64,000 nucleotides of DNA, taken from Pinus tabuliformis (taxonomy: Eukaryota; Streptophyta; Pinopsida; Pinales; Pinaceae). The first letter of the stretch is position 1. Every line of letters begins with the position of its first letter. Positions 53,978 to 64,000 of the stretch are shown piece after piece. The DNA lies in NCBI GenBank assembly GCA_031772625.1, contig CM062818.1, positions 212,591,742 to 212,655,741 of the forward strand, read 5' to 3'. The translations under genes were made by a program, and so were the position numbers. Below the pieces are notes generated by a model that searched no databases, was not told where the DNA came from, and saw nothing but the letters and a program-made list of their open reading frames with translations.

Positions 53978-56104
53978 TGTTGAGGGCCCCGAGGTCGGGT
54001 CAACAACAAGGGGGATACCCACCCGGTCCGGAACCTGGTTGGCGGCTCCTTGCCCGTTTGGAGTAGCGGGTCCGACTGGGGGTAATGGGACCAGTTTCCC
54101 AATGTGATGGGTGTGTGTGTGTGCGTAGAGTCTGATGGTATTAGTCTAAAAAGGGGGAGGGATTCTTCTAAGCTAGTCTTAATTCTAACTGCTAAATTAA
54201 CTCTATGCTAATGTAATCTAATGAAGAAAAATACATCTAATCTACGCTAACCCGGGGTGTTTTTCTTTTGTTATGCGATCTAGAAAGATTTCTAACAGCA
54301 GCCGATAATAAAGATCATTCAACTGATATCAGAATATAAATCAATAAAGATAAACCATTCTGCATAAGAAGTTAGGTAGAGTAGTTGTGAACAGCATATC
54401 GCATAATCAGTTTTCTATATGTTAAACATAAATAAATGACCCCACCGTACAGAAGTGCCAAATGGTAATACAGACATTCATGCAATAACATACAAAGAAC
54501 TCAGCCACATATCACTTTAGGAATACTAGCAGAATCTAGCCAAGAGATAAAAGTACCATTTATGACTAAGTTCACTAATAAACTTCAAGTAACAATGATT
54601 TATTTCTACTTGTTCTAACAATTGCTAAGAGTACAGAAGTGCAACATCAGTAACAGATATTAAAATGCAAACATAAATAAATCTCGATCCATCCATTCAT
54701 CAAAAACCTCCTCTGAGGGTGCAGAAGTGCATGTTCTGAGGATAGGTTTTTTGACAGATTTCCGGACCCTTCTCCAAAAACCATGAGAAGGGTTAAATAC
54801 TACTAACTAATCAATATTAATTACATGAAATTAGGGAATCGGCCTCAAATGACCGCCCTTTTACTAAAAGCAACTTTATTTCTAAACTTAAAATCTAATT
54901 TCTGACCGTTTCTGTATATTCTCTTTAGTGCTGTCAACAGTGTAATGCTTTCCTCGGAAGAGTCGGCTAGCCGCCTTCTTGTTTCGCTCAGGAGATAAAA
55001 TTGGAAATAGCAGGAGCTGGCACTTCCTTCCGGCAGACCAGAAGATATTTTCGAAAACCTTTCTCTAGCTGGGTGTATTCGCCGCGTGTATACTTAGCGT
55101 GTCCCAGTTTCTTCTCGAACTGATTTTGCTGTTGCCATTTTCGGTTTTCGGTCGTGCGAAGGATTGAGTGTGTTAGGAGTCGCGCTGCATGGGCAACTCC
55201 CTGTTTCAAGAATTTCTTCCGTTCTTTTTTCCAGGTTTTCCTGAAGCGTTCTCCTTCTCATGCGCTTCTTTCTCTGCTTCACTAAGTCTTAGCTTCAGGA
55301 TCTTTTTCTGAATATGGTGCTTTTGTGCGCCTTTGACTCTGAGTGGTGGATAGTCTAATTTCATCAGTGCTGGTTGGCTGATAGCCTGGAATCCGCGGTT
55401 CTGCTGCATGCGGCATCCATTTGCGGAAGCATTCTCTCTTTGCTGATTGGCGCTTTCCTCTTTCCTTCAGATGTTTCCTGCATATAAACTTATATCAGTT
55501 GCGTGTCTTGCAGTCTACGCAAAGGAGAAGTGAAATGAAAAGACTTGACGTGAACGCATTAATCTTTAATGAACGCACAATTCTGACATCCATCATCACT
55601 TGACTCTTCGATAAATGTAATGCAATCATTCCTAGATACTTAAGCATGCGGTCATTAAATTCTTTCAAGGCGCGCGCTTAATGCATGGGTCTGTCGTGTG
55701 GTAAGTCTTTTCAGATCGCAAATCGCAAATCGCAGATTGCTGCCATCGCAGATCGCAAATCGCAAATATCGCAAGTTCTCGTTTAATGGTTACGTCGTAT
55801 AGCGTAATGCTTGCGATTTGCGATATCGCATATCGGCGATCGCATTGCTCGAAGGTTTTTCTTTTAAGGGGCGGGTGTGAGGTATGCGATGCGATAAACT
55901 TCGCATCGCAATTTCGCAGTATTTGTTTTTCGCGCTCGAGTTATGCTTTTTCCTTTCCTTGCGATGTGATTTGAGCCTTAGGGAGAGAAATACAAAAACT
56001 TTAGAAAATTTTTTTTTTTTGGGATTTTCGTTCAGGGTCCCCTCTTCGCTTGACGTTATTGCTAATGTCAAGTGAAGAAAGGGGGGTTGTTGGTGACCAC
56101 AACA
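53978..56104 (-). repeat. 5' LTR of the Tat-like element
   Basis: About 2127 bp, nearly identical to 44713-46846. The ATCGCA cluster recurs at 55714-55918 with one AAATCGC unit fewer than in the other LTR. A TATA-like TATATGCAGG (minus strand) lies near 55480, within the presumed promoter. Confidence 0.95.
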
Positions 56105-56958
56105 GAGCCAAAAGAACCTCATTTCAGTAGAGGTCGTGAAGCAGCTGGGACTACCGACCATACCACACCCGCAACCATATAGCATCGGGTGGCTTCACCA
56201 AGGACGAGATCTTTGAGTTCGCGAGTAGTGTCGCCTCCCCTATAGCATCAAGTCCTTCATAGATGAGGTATTGTGTGATGTTGTAGCTTTGGATGTTTCT
56301 GATGTAATATTAGTCCAGCCATATTTGTGGGGGCAACATTTTGTGTATGAGTCAAGGCCTCGCTCTATTATTTTTTATTTGGGTAATTCATTATACAGGA
56401 TAGTGGAGGTAGACCCACCTACCACCACCTCTTTGATCTTTGCTAAGAAATGTAGTAAGATTATCTCACAGACTAGGAAATTTATTTTCGGTTTGGTCTG
56501 CTCCCAAAGCAAGGGGAAGATCGTTGCCACCTCCATGACCCCGGCGAAGGGTTCCTCCACACAGCAGTAGTAACAGAGGGATACAATCATGAAAGAAAAC
56601 AGGAACAACCTCTCCTCACCCACAGGGGTACCACACAAGTTTCAAGTGGGCGACAAAGTTTGGTTGCATTTTCATAAAGAATGCCATAAAAGAACCCATC
56701 AAAAGCTTAGACGACTCCGACATGGTCCTTACACCATTACCAAGGCTGTGGGAAACAATGCTTTGGAGCACAACATTTCCCCATTCCTTCACTTTCACCG
56801 AGTGTTCAATGTGGACCACCCTCACCCATGATTCCCACCATTACTAGACACATCAGAGGTTGTAGAACAACTCACCAGGGGCCCACCTCAGCAAAAATTT
56901 CCTCATCTCAGGGAGGAACACAACGTAATGGGGACCATTGCTTCCTCTGGGGGGGGGA
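56105..56958 (+). pseudogene. non-autonomous element, copy B, right piece: protease end and integrase tail
   Basis: It resumes exactly where 44712 stops (the GAGCC duplication, then AAAAGAACCTCATTTCAG), reads through the protease end (DVILVQPYLWGQHFVYESRP, with Gln where copy A has a stop), the CAG-rich junction and the integrase tail (GVPHKFQVGDKVWLHFHKEC, FLHFHRVFNVDHPHP). It ends at a G-rich purine tract (56948-56958). It shares the same RT/integrase-core deletion as copy A and has several stops. Confidence 0.85.
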
Positions 56959-57577
56959 TGATCCAGGTGGATGTTGCTGGCCACCCACCTATCCCACTTG
57001 GACCCCAACAAATGTCTCTTTTAGTTTTTCGGTTTCCTTAATTGTAGCACAATTTATTATTTTTAGCCGTTTTTCGGGTCTTGAACTTCCGGAGTCATTT
57101 TGAGGCCCTAAACAACATTTTTTGTGAAAACCAGGAGAAACATCCATCGTTGGCCGATGTTGCTCACTCAAAAGTTGTATTCCATAGATAGATCCTTATA
57201 ATGAGGTATTGTGCACATTAAACAAAGATACTATGCCAAAGTTATGACCCTAGGAAGTTGATGTACCAATTTACCCAAAAGGGGTCCACAATTTGGCGTT
57301 TCATCTCCTAGGGTTAGGTTTTGAATGTTTAGGGTTTTCTGTTGTTTCTTAATAATAAATAGGCCTTCGAGACTCATTGTAACATAGTTCAGAGGCAAGT
57401 AGCCATCACATCTCTTCTCAGAGATAACCTACCATCGCCCTAGCTAGTTTATTTCCATTTTTGTTTGTAAGCATATTTTAGTATTTTACAGTAATGAAAT
57501 GAAGTATTATTTCTGTTGCATCTCTATATGTATGGTTATATCTATAATTTTTTGCGTTCTTGTTTAAATTTGGATCA
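56959..57577 (+). repeat. LTR shared between copies B and C of the non-autonomous element
   Basis: It begins TGATCCAGGTGG and ends TTTGGATCA. It is preceded by a purine tract (so it is the 3' LTR of copy B) and followed by a primer-binding site (so it is also the 5' LTR of copy C). Confidence 0.9.
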
Positions 57578-57578
57578 G

Positions 57579-57590
57579 TGGTATCATAGC
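57579..57590 (+). other. primer-binding site, copy C
   Basis: TGGTATCATAGC is a one-base variant of the initiator methionine tRNA site. Confidence 0.85.
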
Positions 57591-57619
57591 AGTCTGCTTT
57601 TTCTCTATTTTTCTTTGCA

Positions 57620-59645
57620 TGTCCCCAACAAGGTTGAGATACAAGGTGTTAGGGCTTGAACTGGTCGAACCTTTGCAAGACCCACCTCACAAATACTGAC
57701 AGCCACCCATGGAAGATGAAAAGAAAGACAAGGGGCTAGGAGATCCTATCAAAATATTTCTTGAAGAAGCCCTCGAGTGACAAAGGAATGTGATGATGGA
57801 CAGCTTTGTCCAGATCCTTCAACGGCTACCCAAAGGTGACACGTTGCATTCCAACTGCTACTCTGGAAGTGCCAGAACCTTTAAGGTAAAAGTTAATTTT
57901 GAAATCCTTATCTTCGAGGGTCAGATAGATGCAGATTTCATAGAAAAATGGTTAAATCGGATAAAAGGGTATTTTTCTGTTCATGATTTTTCTAGTTGTG
58001 AAAAGATTATTGTTTCTCTTCTCAAAGTAGCCCCCCACGTCAAGGACTAGCGGGAAACCTACTACAAGCAGAAGGATGAAAGTAGGGGTCACTATTTTCA
58101 GATGCACCCACATGGAATTTATTTTGGGATGCCATCAAGGAGAAGTACTACCCTGTCAAAAGCTATGAGGACAAATACATAAAGTGGACCACACTGCAGC
58201 AAGGAAGGGACCAAGATGTGCTAGAGTTCACAAGCATTTTTCATACCCTTCGCACACTATTGGGTATAAAGGATTTTGAGCTGCATTTGGTACTGAATAT
58301 CACGGCTGCCTACGTAGATACATCCAGGACGAGATGGAGTTCCTGAACATCTCCTCGCTCGACATGACATACCGATATGCTGTCAATATTGAGCAGAAGT
58401 TTAAACAGAAGAAGCGAGACTATGGATCTACAAATCTGAAGACCAAAGGACAAATCCAAGGTGGGGTGACCCAAGACAACCCATCAAGGTTGGAAGAAAA
58501 GAACAACATGACGAAGCCAAAGAAGGACACATGAAAGTGGTGTGAGTTCCATGAGAGCCCCACTCACAACACAAGTGAGTGTTGGACCAAGCAGTCACTG
58601 AGGGCCTAGTTGAAGGCTTTCGAATTAGATGCATGTCTTGACCTTAAGTCAGAACTTGACAATGGGAATGGCAAAGGGAAGTAGATCATTGACGTAAAGT
58701 CTAGCACCACTATTTCCACCGCCAAGATCCAGAAGAATGAGCTCGAAGATTCAGAGGAGGGGGAGTGTCTTTTCCACTCACAGATGTGGGTGAAGGGTTT
58801 ACCACTACAATTCATTATTGATAGTGGGAGCCAAAAGAACCTCATCTCAGTAGAGGTCATGAAGCGGCTGGGACTACCGGTCATATCAAACCCACAACCA
58901 TATAACATTGGGTGGCTTCACCAAGGATGAGATCTTTGAGTTCATTAGCAGTGTCGCCTTCCCTACAACATCAAGCCCTTCAAAGATGAGGTATTGTGTG
59001 ATGTATTATTAGGCCAACAATACTTGTGGAGGTGACATGTTGTGTATGAGTCAAGGCCTCACTCTATTATTATTTCTTTGGGTAATTAATTATACATGAT
59101 ATTGGAGGTAGACCCACCTACTGCCACCTCTTTGATCTCCGATAAGAAATGCAGTAAGATCATCTCACAGACTAGGAAATTATTTCTTGTTTGGTCCGCT
59201 CCCAAAGTAAGGGGAAGATCGTCGCCACATCCATGACCTCCATGAAGGGTTCCTCCACCCAGCAGTAGCAATAGAGGGATATATTCATGAAAGAACACGG
59301 GAACAAATTCTCCTCAACCACAAGGGTACCACACAAGTTTCATGTGGGCGAAAAAGTTTGGTTGCATCTATAGAAAGAATGCCATAAAAGAGCCCATCGA
59401 AAGCTCATACCACCCTGACATGGTCCTTACACCATTACCAAGCTTGTGGGAAACAATGCTTTGGATCACAACATTTCCCCATTCCTTCGCTTGCACCGAG
59501 TGTTCAATGTGGACCACCCTCGACCATGCTTCCCACCATTACTGGACACATTAGAGGTTGTAGAACAGGTCACAAGGGACCTAGCTCGGCAGAAGTTTCC
59601 TCATGTTAGGGAGGAACTCAACGCAATAGGGATCATTACTTCCTA
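57620..59645 (+). pseudogene. non-autonomous element, copy C: gag-protease and integrase tail
   Basis: It parallels copy A throughout: the gag start (CATGTCCCCAACAAGG), capsid (MMDSFVQILQRLPKG, FIEKWLNRIKGYFSVHDFSS, 57790-58050; MEFLNISSLDMTYRYAVNIE, 58334-58534), CHHC knuckle region (KWCEFHESPTHNTSECW), protease (FIIDSGSQKNLIS), PYLWR-like end with a Gln codon, and integrase tail (FLRLHRVFNVDHPRPCFP). There are many stops and frame changes. RT, RNase H and integrase core are absent at the same point as in copies A and B. Confidence 0.85.
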
Positions 59646-59664
59646 AGGGGGTGGGGGGGGGGGA
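59646..59664 (+). other. polypurine tract, copy C
   Basis: A G-rich run (AGGGGGTGGGGGGGGGGGA) sits right before the LTR. Confidence 0.85.
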
Positions 59665-60322
59665 TGATCTAGGTGGATGTTGGTGGCACCCACCTATCCC
59701 ACTTGGACCCCCACAACTATCTTTTTCAGTTTTTCAGTTTCCTTAATTGTAGCACAATTTACTATTTTAGCAGTTTTTCCGGTCCTGAACTTCAGAGCCG
59801 TTTTGAGTCCCTAAACGACGTTTTTTGGGAAAACCAGGAGAAAATGGGTTATTGGCTGATGTTTCTAACTCAAACGTTGTAGTACCCAGATAAATCTTTC
59901 TCACGAGGTATTGTGCATGTCAAATGGAGATCGTATGCCAAAGTTACGACCCTGGGAGGTTGATGTACCAATTTACCCAAACAGGGCCCACAACTTGGCG
60001 TTTCATCTCCTAGGGTTAGGTTTTGGATGTTTAGGGTTTTCCACTGTTTCTCAACAATAAATAGGCCTTCGAGCCTCATTGTAACATAGTTCAGAGACAT
60101 GTAGACACCACATATCTTCTGAGAGATAAGATACCATTGCCATGTAGACACCACATATCTTCTCAGAGATAAGCTATCATTGCCCTAGCTAGTTTATTTC
60201 CATTTCTATTTGTAAGCATATTTTAGTATTTTACAGTAATGAAATGAAGTATTATTTCTGCTGCATCTCTATATGTATGGTTATATCTATAATTTCATGT
60301 GTTCCTGTTTAAATCCCAATCA
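59665..60322 (+). repeat. 3' LTR of copy C
   Basis: It begins TGATCTAGGTGG and ends AATCCCAATCA. It carries a private 42-bp tandem duplication (CATGTAGACACCACATATCT and onward, 60099 and 60141). The next base starts a minus-strand Gypsy integrase. Confidence 0.9.
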
Positions 60323-61692
60323 TTCATAGATACCGAAAACATGTTTCAAATGGCGATCGATTATTCAAAGAATGTAAGGCTCCATTGTAAGCATGTTGCA
60401 CATAATGTAAAGATTCATCCCGCAACATAGGATGTTTACTGCATAACCTCGGAGAATATGTATGACTGTTTTGTTCACCACTTCTATATGTCCGTCGGTC
60501 TGTGGATGAAAAGTTGTGTTCTTCTTCAGATTTGTGTCCATGAGTCCCCACAAAGTGGACCAAAAATCTCCTACAATATGAGTGTCTTGATTAGAAATAA
60601 TGGAAGTAGGTAACCCAAAATGAAGCCATACCTGTTCGAAGAACATCTTTGAAGATTGCTCTATTGTCACTTGATTTTTGCACAAAACAAGAAATAACAT
60701 CTTCTTGAATCTGTCAACCACAACATACATGTAATCATGCCCTCTCCTATACATAGGAAGTCCTCCAACAAAATCCATGGAAATGATGTCCCATGGTTAG
60801 AAAGGAACTGGAAGTGGCATGTAAAAATCGATATTTCGATTACTTGGCTTGTTGTTTGAACATATCACACATCCTTTAATGTACTTAACAATTGTTTCAT
60901 ACATGCAAGACTAGTAACAATACCTTTGGATTTGTGCCATTGTTTTTCTTACTCCAAAATGTCCTAAAATGCGAGAAGAATGTGCTTCCTAGATGACATG
61001 CACTCTTTCTATCTGTGGTATGCAAAGCTTAGCCATATGATATAACAACTTATCGTGAATATGATAATTTACTTCTTCCACCTGAGCACTATGAGTTAGT
61101 GATTTATAAATATCTTTGAAATCAACATCTGTACTATATTGTTCTATATAACTTTCATGTTTCAAAGAACTATTCTGCAGCACTACTAAAGCACTCAAAG
61201 ATGGTCTAGACAACATATCATCTATTTTGTTTGTGACACCTTTCTTGTAGTTAATTACTAAGTGAAATTGCTGAAGAAATCCCATCCATCTGTAATGATG
61301 AGATTGTTGCAACTTAGTTTGAGACTGAACGGACTCCACCGACTGATGATTTGTATGAATCACTATTTCCTTACCCATTAAATAATGTTTCCATTTATTA
61401 ACACTTTCAACCAAAGAAAACAATTTTTATCATATGTCAGATAACTAATTACCGCCTTAGAAAACGTTTCAGAATGAAAACAAATTGGTTTCCCTTTTTG
61501 AAGTAAGACTACACCCGTTGCATAACCACTAGCATCTGTTTCAATTTCGAATGGTTGTTGAAGATTTGGTAAATCTAAGATTGGTGTTGTGACAACTTTT
61601 TGCTTAAGTGTATCAAAAGAATTTTTTTGTTTTCTTCCCCAATAAAAGATAACTTTAGAACCTGTTAAAGCATGTAACGTTGATGAAATCAA
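60323..61692 (-). pseudogene. RNase H and integrase remnant (minus strand)
   Basis: RNase H: FEIETDASGYATGVVLLQKG (near 61560), KWKHYLMGKEIVIHTNHQSV and VINYKKGVTNKIDDMLSRPS. Integrase: MDFVGGLPMYRRGHDYMYVV, VVDRFKKMLFLV, FGLPTSIISNQDTHIVGDFW and FHPQTDGHIEVVNKTVIH. The second catalytic Asp (expected SDRD) reads SNQD, so it is lost. The zinc domain is damaged between 60780 and 60990. The insertion junction is at 60323. Confidence 0.8.
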
Positions 61693-63247
61693 ATAAAACT
61701 GAGCAATAAATTTCCTCCAATACTAAATTGCACCTATGAAACTTCTAACTTCAGTCACATTCTGTGGTCTTGGCCACTTAACAATCACATCAATTTTAGG
61801 TGGATATATTTTCAAACTTATACCTCCAACTATGTAACCAAGATAATTCAATGAAGTTTTCCCAAACTCATATTTGTAAAGTTTAAGGTACAATTTTTAC
61901 AATTTTTCCCTGTGCAACACTTCAAAAACCTGCCTAACATGCTCTTCCATACTGGAACTGAAAATCAGAATATCATCCAAGTATATTATGACAAATTTAT
62001 CATATCATCTAAGTAGAATATCATCTATTTTCTTATTCTTAGAATTTATCCTTATATGAAATAATTCAACCCTTTTGTCCTCATTCAAATGATTTATGTT
62101 TGAAGAATATGTAGAAGTACTAGAACTTGAACCAGTGTCAGAAGTTTTACTTGTCAAAACCATTGTGGTTATTTTCCTTTCATCACTTGAGTCGGAGCCT
62201 AGATCTTGTTGGATTGCTGCATTATCCTTCTTTTCACCTTTCTTCTTCTGGAACTTCTTTGGTCTGAGTTTTGGGTGAAGTTTCCAACATTTGGATTCAT
62301 CATGTCCAATCCTCTAGTAATGAGTACAAGTAGGTATTTCACTTTCTTTCTGAGCTGTCATTGATATCTTTCCCTTCAAATTACTTTTCCTCTTGTTGTC
62401 TCTGGATTCCTTTATTTCCAACTACTTGGATGGCTTCGATGAAAACTTGGATGGTCTGCCACCTGATTCAATATGTATGGCTTGAACACACACTACATCA
62501 AAGTCATCAGGATTAAACATCAATAACGTATGTTGTAAATATTAATGTAAACTTTCAATGTACTTTAATAAAGTTTCACATGTATCTAATGGAATACCAA
62601 GCACCAAATATTTCTTCATGAACTCCTGAGTAAACTCCTGAACATTTTGCCCTTTACCTTGCCTCAAATGATGCCAATCAATAGCAGCTTTTTGCATGTA
62701 TCCCAAAGGATAGAATTGTTTCCTGAGAGATTTTAAAAACTTAGACCATGAAGAGATGACTTTACCTTTCCACTTTAAATCTATTTGAGTTTTACTTTCC
62801 CACTAGATTAAAGTTCCCCACCATTCTAAGTGTAGCTAACTGAATTTTCGTTTTATCATCAGAAATGTTCTGAATATGACAATACACTTCTAACTACTTA
62901 ATCCAGTTATCTAATGTTTTCAGGATCCATTTTTCCACCATAAATAGGTAGCTCAAATTTACATCAAGTTTCAAAAGATATGATTTCTTAGGTTTCTTTT
63001 CTATTTTAGAATCTAAATTGGAAGAAGAAGGAGAAGAAGATGATGGAGATGATGGAGGAGAAGGAGGTTTATTAGCCTTGCATTTTCCCTTGTCCTTCTT
63101 CAATGTATTTTAAGAAGAAGCTACATCTCTCACCTTAGTATCTTCGTAAAGCTCTCCCAACATCTGCTGCATGCTCAAAAACACTTTCTGAAATTGTTCC
63201 TCACTCATCTTCAGTTCATGAGTTTCACCTGTGTCAGATCCTGTCAT
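61693..63247 (-). pseudogene. gag, protease start and RT end, with internal deletion (minus strand)
   Basis: Gag starts at ATG 63247 (MTGSDTGETHELKMSEEQFQ), has a Ser/Pro-rich insert (62894-63103), capsid remnants and a knuckle-like RIGHDESKCWKLHPKLRP (near 62300), followed by a Ser/Asp-rich linker. The protease beginning VELFHIRINSKNKKIDDILL runs near 62010 straight into the RT box FVIIYLDDILIFSSSMEEHV and the thumb (VRSFIGAI, stop, YWRKFIAQFY). About a kilobase of protease and early RT is therefore missing, with repeated GATGATAT/ATCATC words at the joint. Confidence 0.75.
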
Positions 63248-63377
63248 TGTCTATTTATGAGCAAGTTTTCGCTTTCCAATTTCTGGATTGAACTCCTCAG
63301 GTGTTCCTTCTCCACGTTTTGACCTTGACCTAGTTAATGTTCAGTGGGAAATATTCTACAAAACACGACCTACTCTA

Positions 63378-63395
63378 ATACCGAATTATAAGGTC
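63378..63395 (-). other. probable primer-binding site of the right-hand Gypsy element
   Basis: The minus strand reads TCGGTATTAGAGTAGGTC, a decayed version of the TGGTATCAGAGC type followed by AGGTC. Confidence 0.55.
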
Positions 63396-64000
63396 TAATA
63401 TTGGTCATAGACTAAACTGAAGTAGAATTAATTATTTAGCAACAATGAATTGAGCGCGAACTTTAAGGGTTGAATGTGGGAGACTAAAGGAAATAATTTG
63501 ATTTAAGACTTAATCAAAAACTTAAGAAACATAATTAAACATGAATTTGTAGATAAACAAAGATAGAAGACATCAAACATTGAATACGGAGTTCGTCCCT
63601 GATGGACTACGTCTCCGGGTCCACTTTCACGATGGGCACCTGCTTTATTAGGATTGATCGAAAGACGTCCTTTACACAGAAAAGTTACCAGACTAAATGT
63701 GCACATAGGAACTTTTGGTCTCTGTCAAAAGAAATATCTCTCTCCTAGCCTTGCAATTCCTATCTCAATTCCTAATTCTGCCTCTGGAGAGCCAATGTAC
63801 ACTAAAAATAAGAACTGCCTCTCTAGCTCAGCATCTACAAACAAGTCTCAAAATCACTCTCCTTTTCTTCTCCATGAATAAAAGGATGAATTTATAGGTT
63901 AGTAAGGTTCACTCAAACTCCCTGATGCCAAAATTAGGCATGAATGTGCTTCTTTAAGTTTGGAATGCCTTGATGTTGTTACAATAGGACACCTTAGGAT
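63396..64000 (-). repeat. 5' LTR of the right-hand Gypsy element (partial, runs off window)
   Basis: Its place directly behind the primer-binding site makes it the U5/R end of the LTR. The rest is outside the window, so it could not be compared with a partner. Small frames in it are not considered genes. Confidence 0.45.

Larger units (their letters stand above)
44713..56104 (-). mobile_element. Tat-like Ty3/Gypsy element with an extra RNase H
   Basis: An 11.4 kb element on the minus strand with long LTRs (44713-46846 and 53978-56104), both TGTTG...ACAACA in plus-strand reading, and a perfect target duplication GAGCC (44708-44712, 56105-56109). The internal order on the minus strand is gag-protease, a stand-alone-type RNase H, RT, a degenerate RNase H and integrase, then about 1.1 kb without genes. 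The lack of a gag zinc knuckle and the second RNase H point to the Tat/Ogre side of Gypsy. LTRs look about 98% alike, so the insertion is recent compared with most neighbours. Confidence 0.93.
60323..64000 (-). mobile_element. old Ty3/Gypsy element on the minus strand, truncated and internally deleted
   Basis: Read on the minus strand: part of the 5' LTR (63396 to beyond the window), primer-binding site, gag, a fusion of the protease start to late RT, RNase H and integrase. It is cut at 60323 by the non-autonomous array in the late integrase core (SPFETCFRYL). The integrase end and 3' LTR are not seen in the window. Many stops. Confidence 0.78.

Overview
The window is land-plant nuclear DNA made up almost entirely of nested LTR retrotransposons, separated by AT-rich, low-complexity host sequence. 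The plant assignment rests on plant-type retrotransposon lineages (Athila-like, chromovirus, Tat-like, Ty1/Copia), TGGTATCAGAGC primer-binding sites, a LOB-domain (LBD) zinc-finger fragment and the lack of any operon-like layout. Old, heavily mutated elements next to fairly fresh ones, with so little host coding sequence, suggests a large seed-plant genome, possibly a gymnosperm; that last step is inference.

Layout, left to right. (1) About 1-13400: an Athila-like Ty3/Gypsy element (+), cut by the window edge, with broken gag/pol, a post-pol region rich in a short TTCTACAGGAAG motif, an extra third ORF, and a 3' LTR starting near 11813. A 3.4 kb non-autonomous gag-protease element (7521-10927, target duplication AGTGA) sits inside the third ORF. 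(2) 15135-21004: a complete chromovirus (+), target duplication GTCTT, with two single-base frameshifts. (3) 21005-31169: AT-rich host DNA with one intact candidate gene (24020-25153: AT-hook-like motif, six 44-residue repeats, coiled-coil tail), a LINE remnant and a tiny LBD-type zinc-finger ORF. (4) 31170-42770: an old Gypsy element (-), interrupted by a decayed Copia element (36539-41110) that is flanked by duplicated Gypsy gag sequence. (5) 42770-44446: unrecognised. (6) 44447-60322: a tandem arrangement of the same non-autonomous family as at 7.5 kb (internal-LTR-internal-LTR), whose first internal part is split by an 11.4 kb Tat-like Gypsy element (44713-56104, -, target duplication GAGCC). 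(7) 60323-64000: another old Gypsy element (-) with an internal deletion, its 5' LTR running off the right edge.

The most unusual items are: the Tat-like element's second RNase H domain, placed upstream of the reverse transcriptase while the usual RNase H has lost a catalytic Asp; the non-autonomous family whose three copies share one deletion of RT, RNase H and the integrase core; the repeat-built AT-hook-like gene; and the about 21-bp periodic TTCTACAGGAAG motif that recurs over 8 kb in both orientations. Nothing here is bacterial, and no CRISPR array, rRNA or tRNA gene was seen. All similarities were judged by eye from the sequence and from memory of the families; no search was run.
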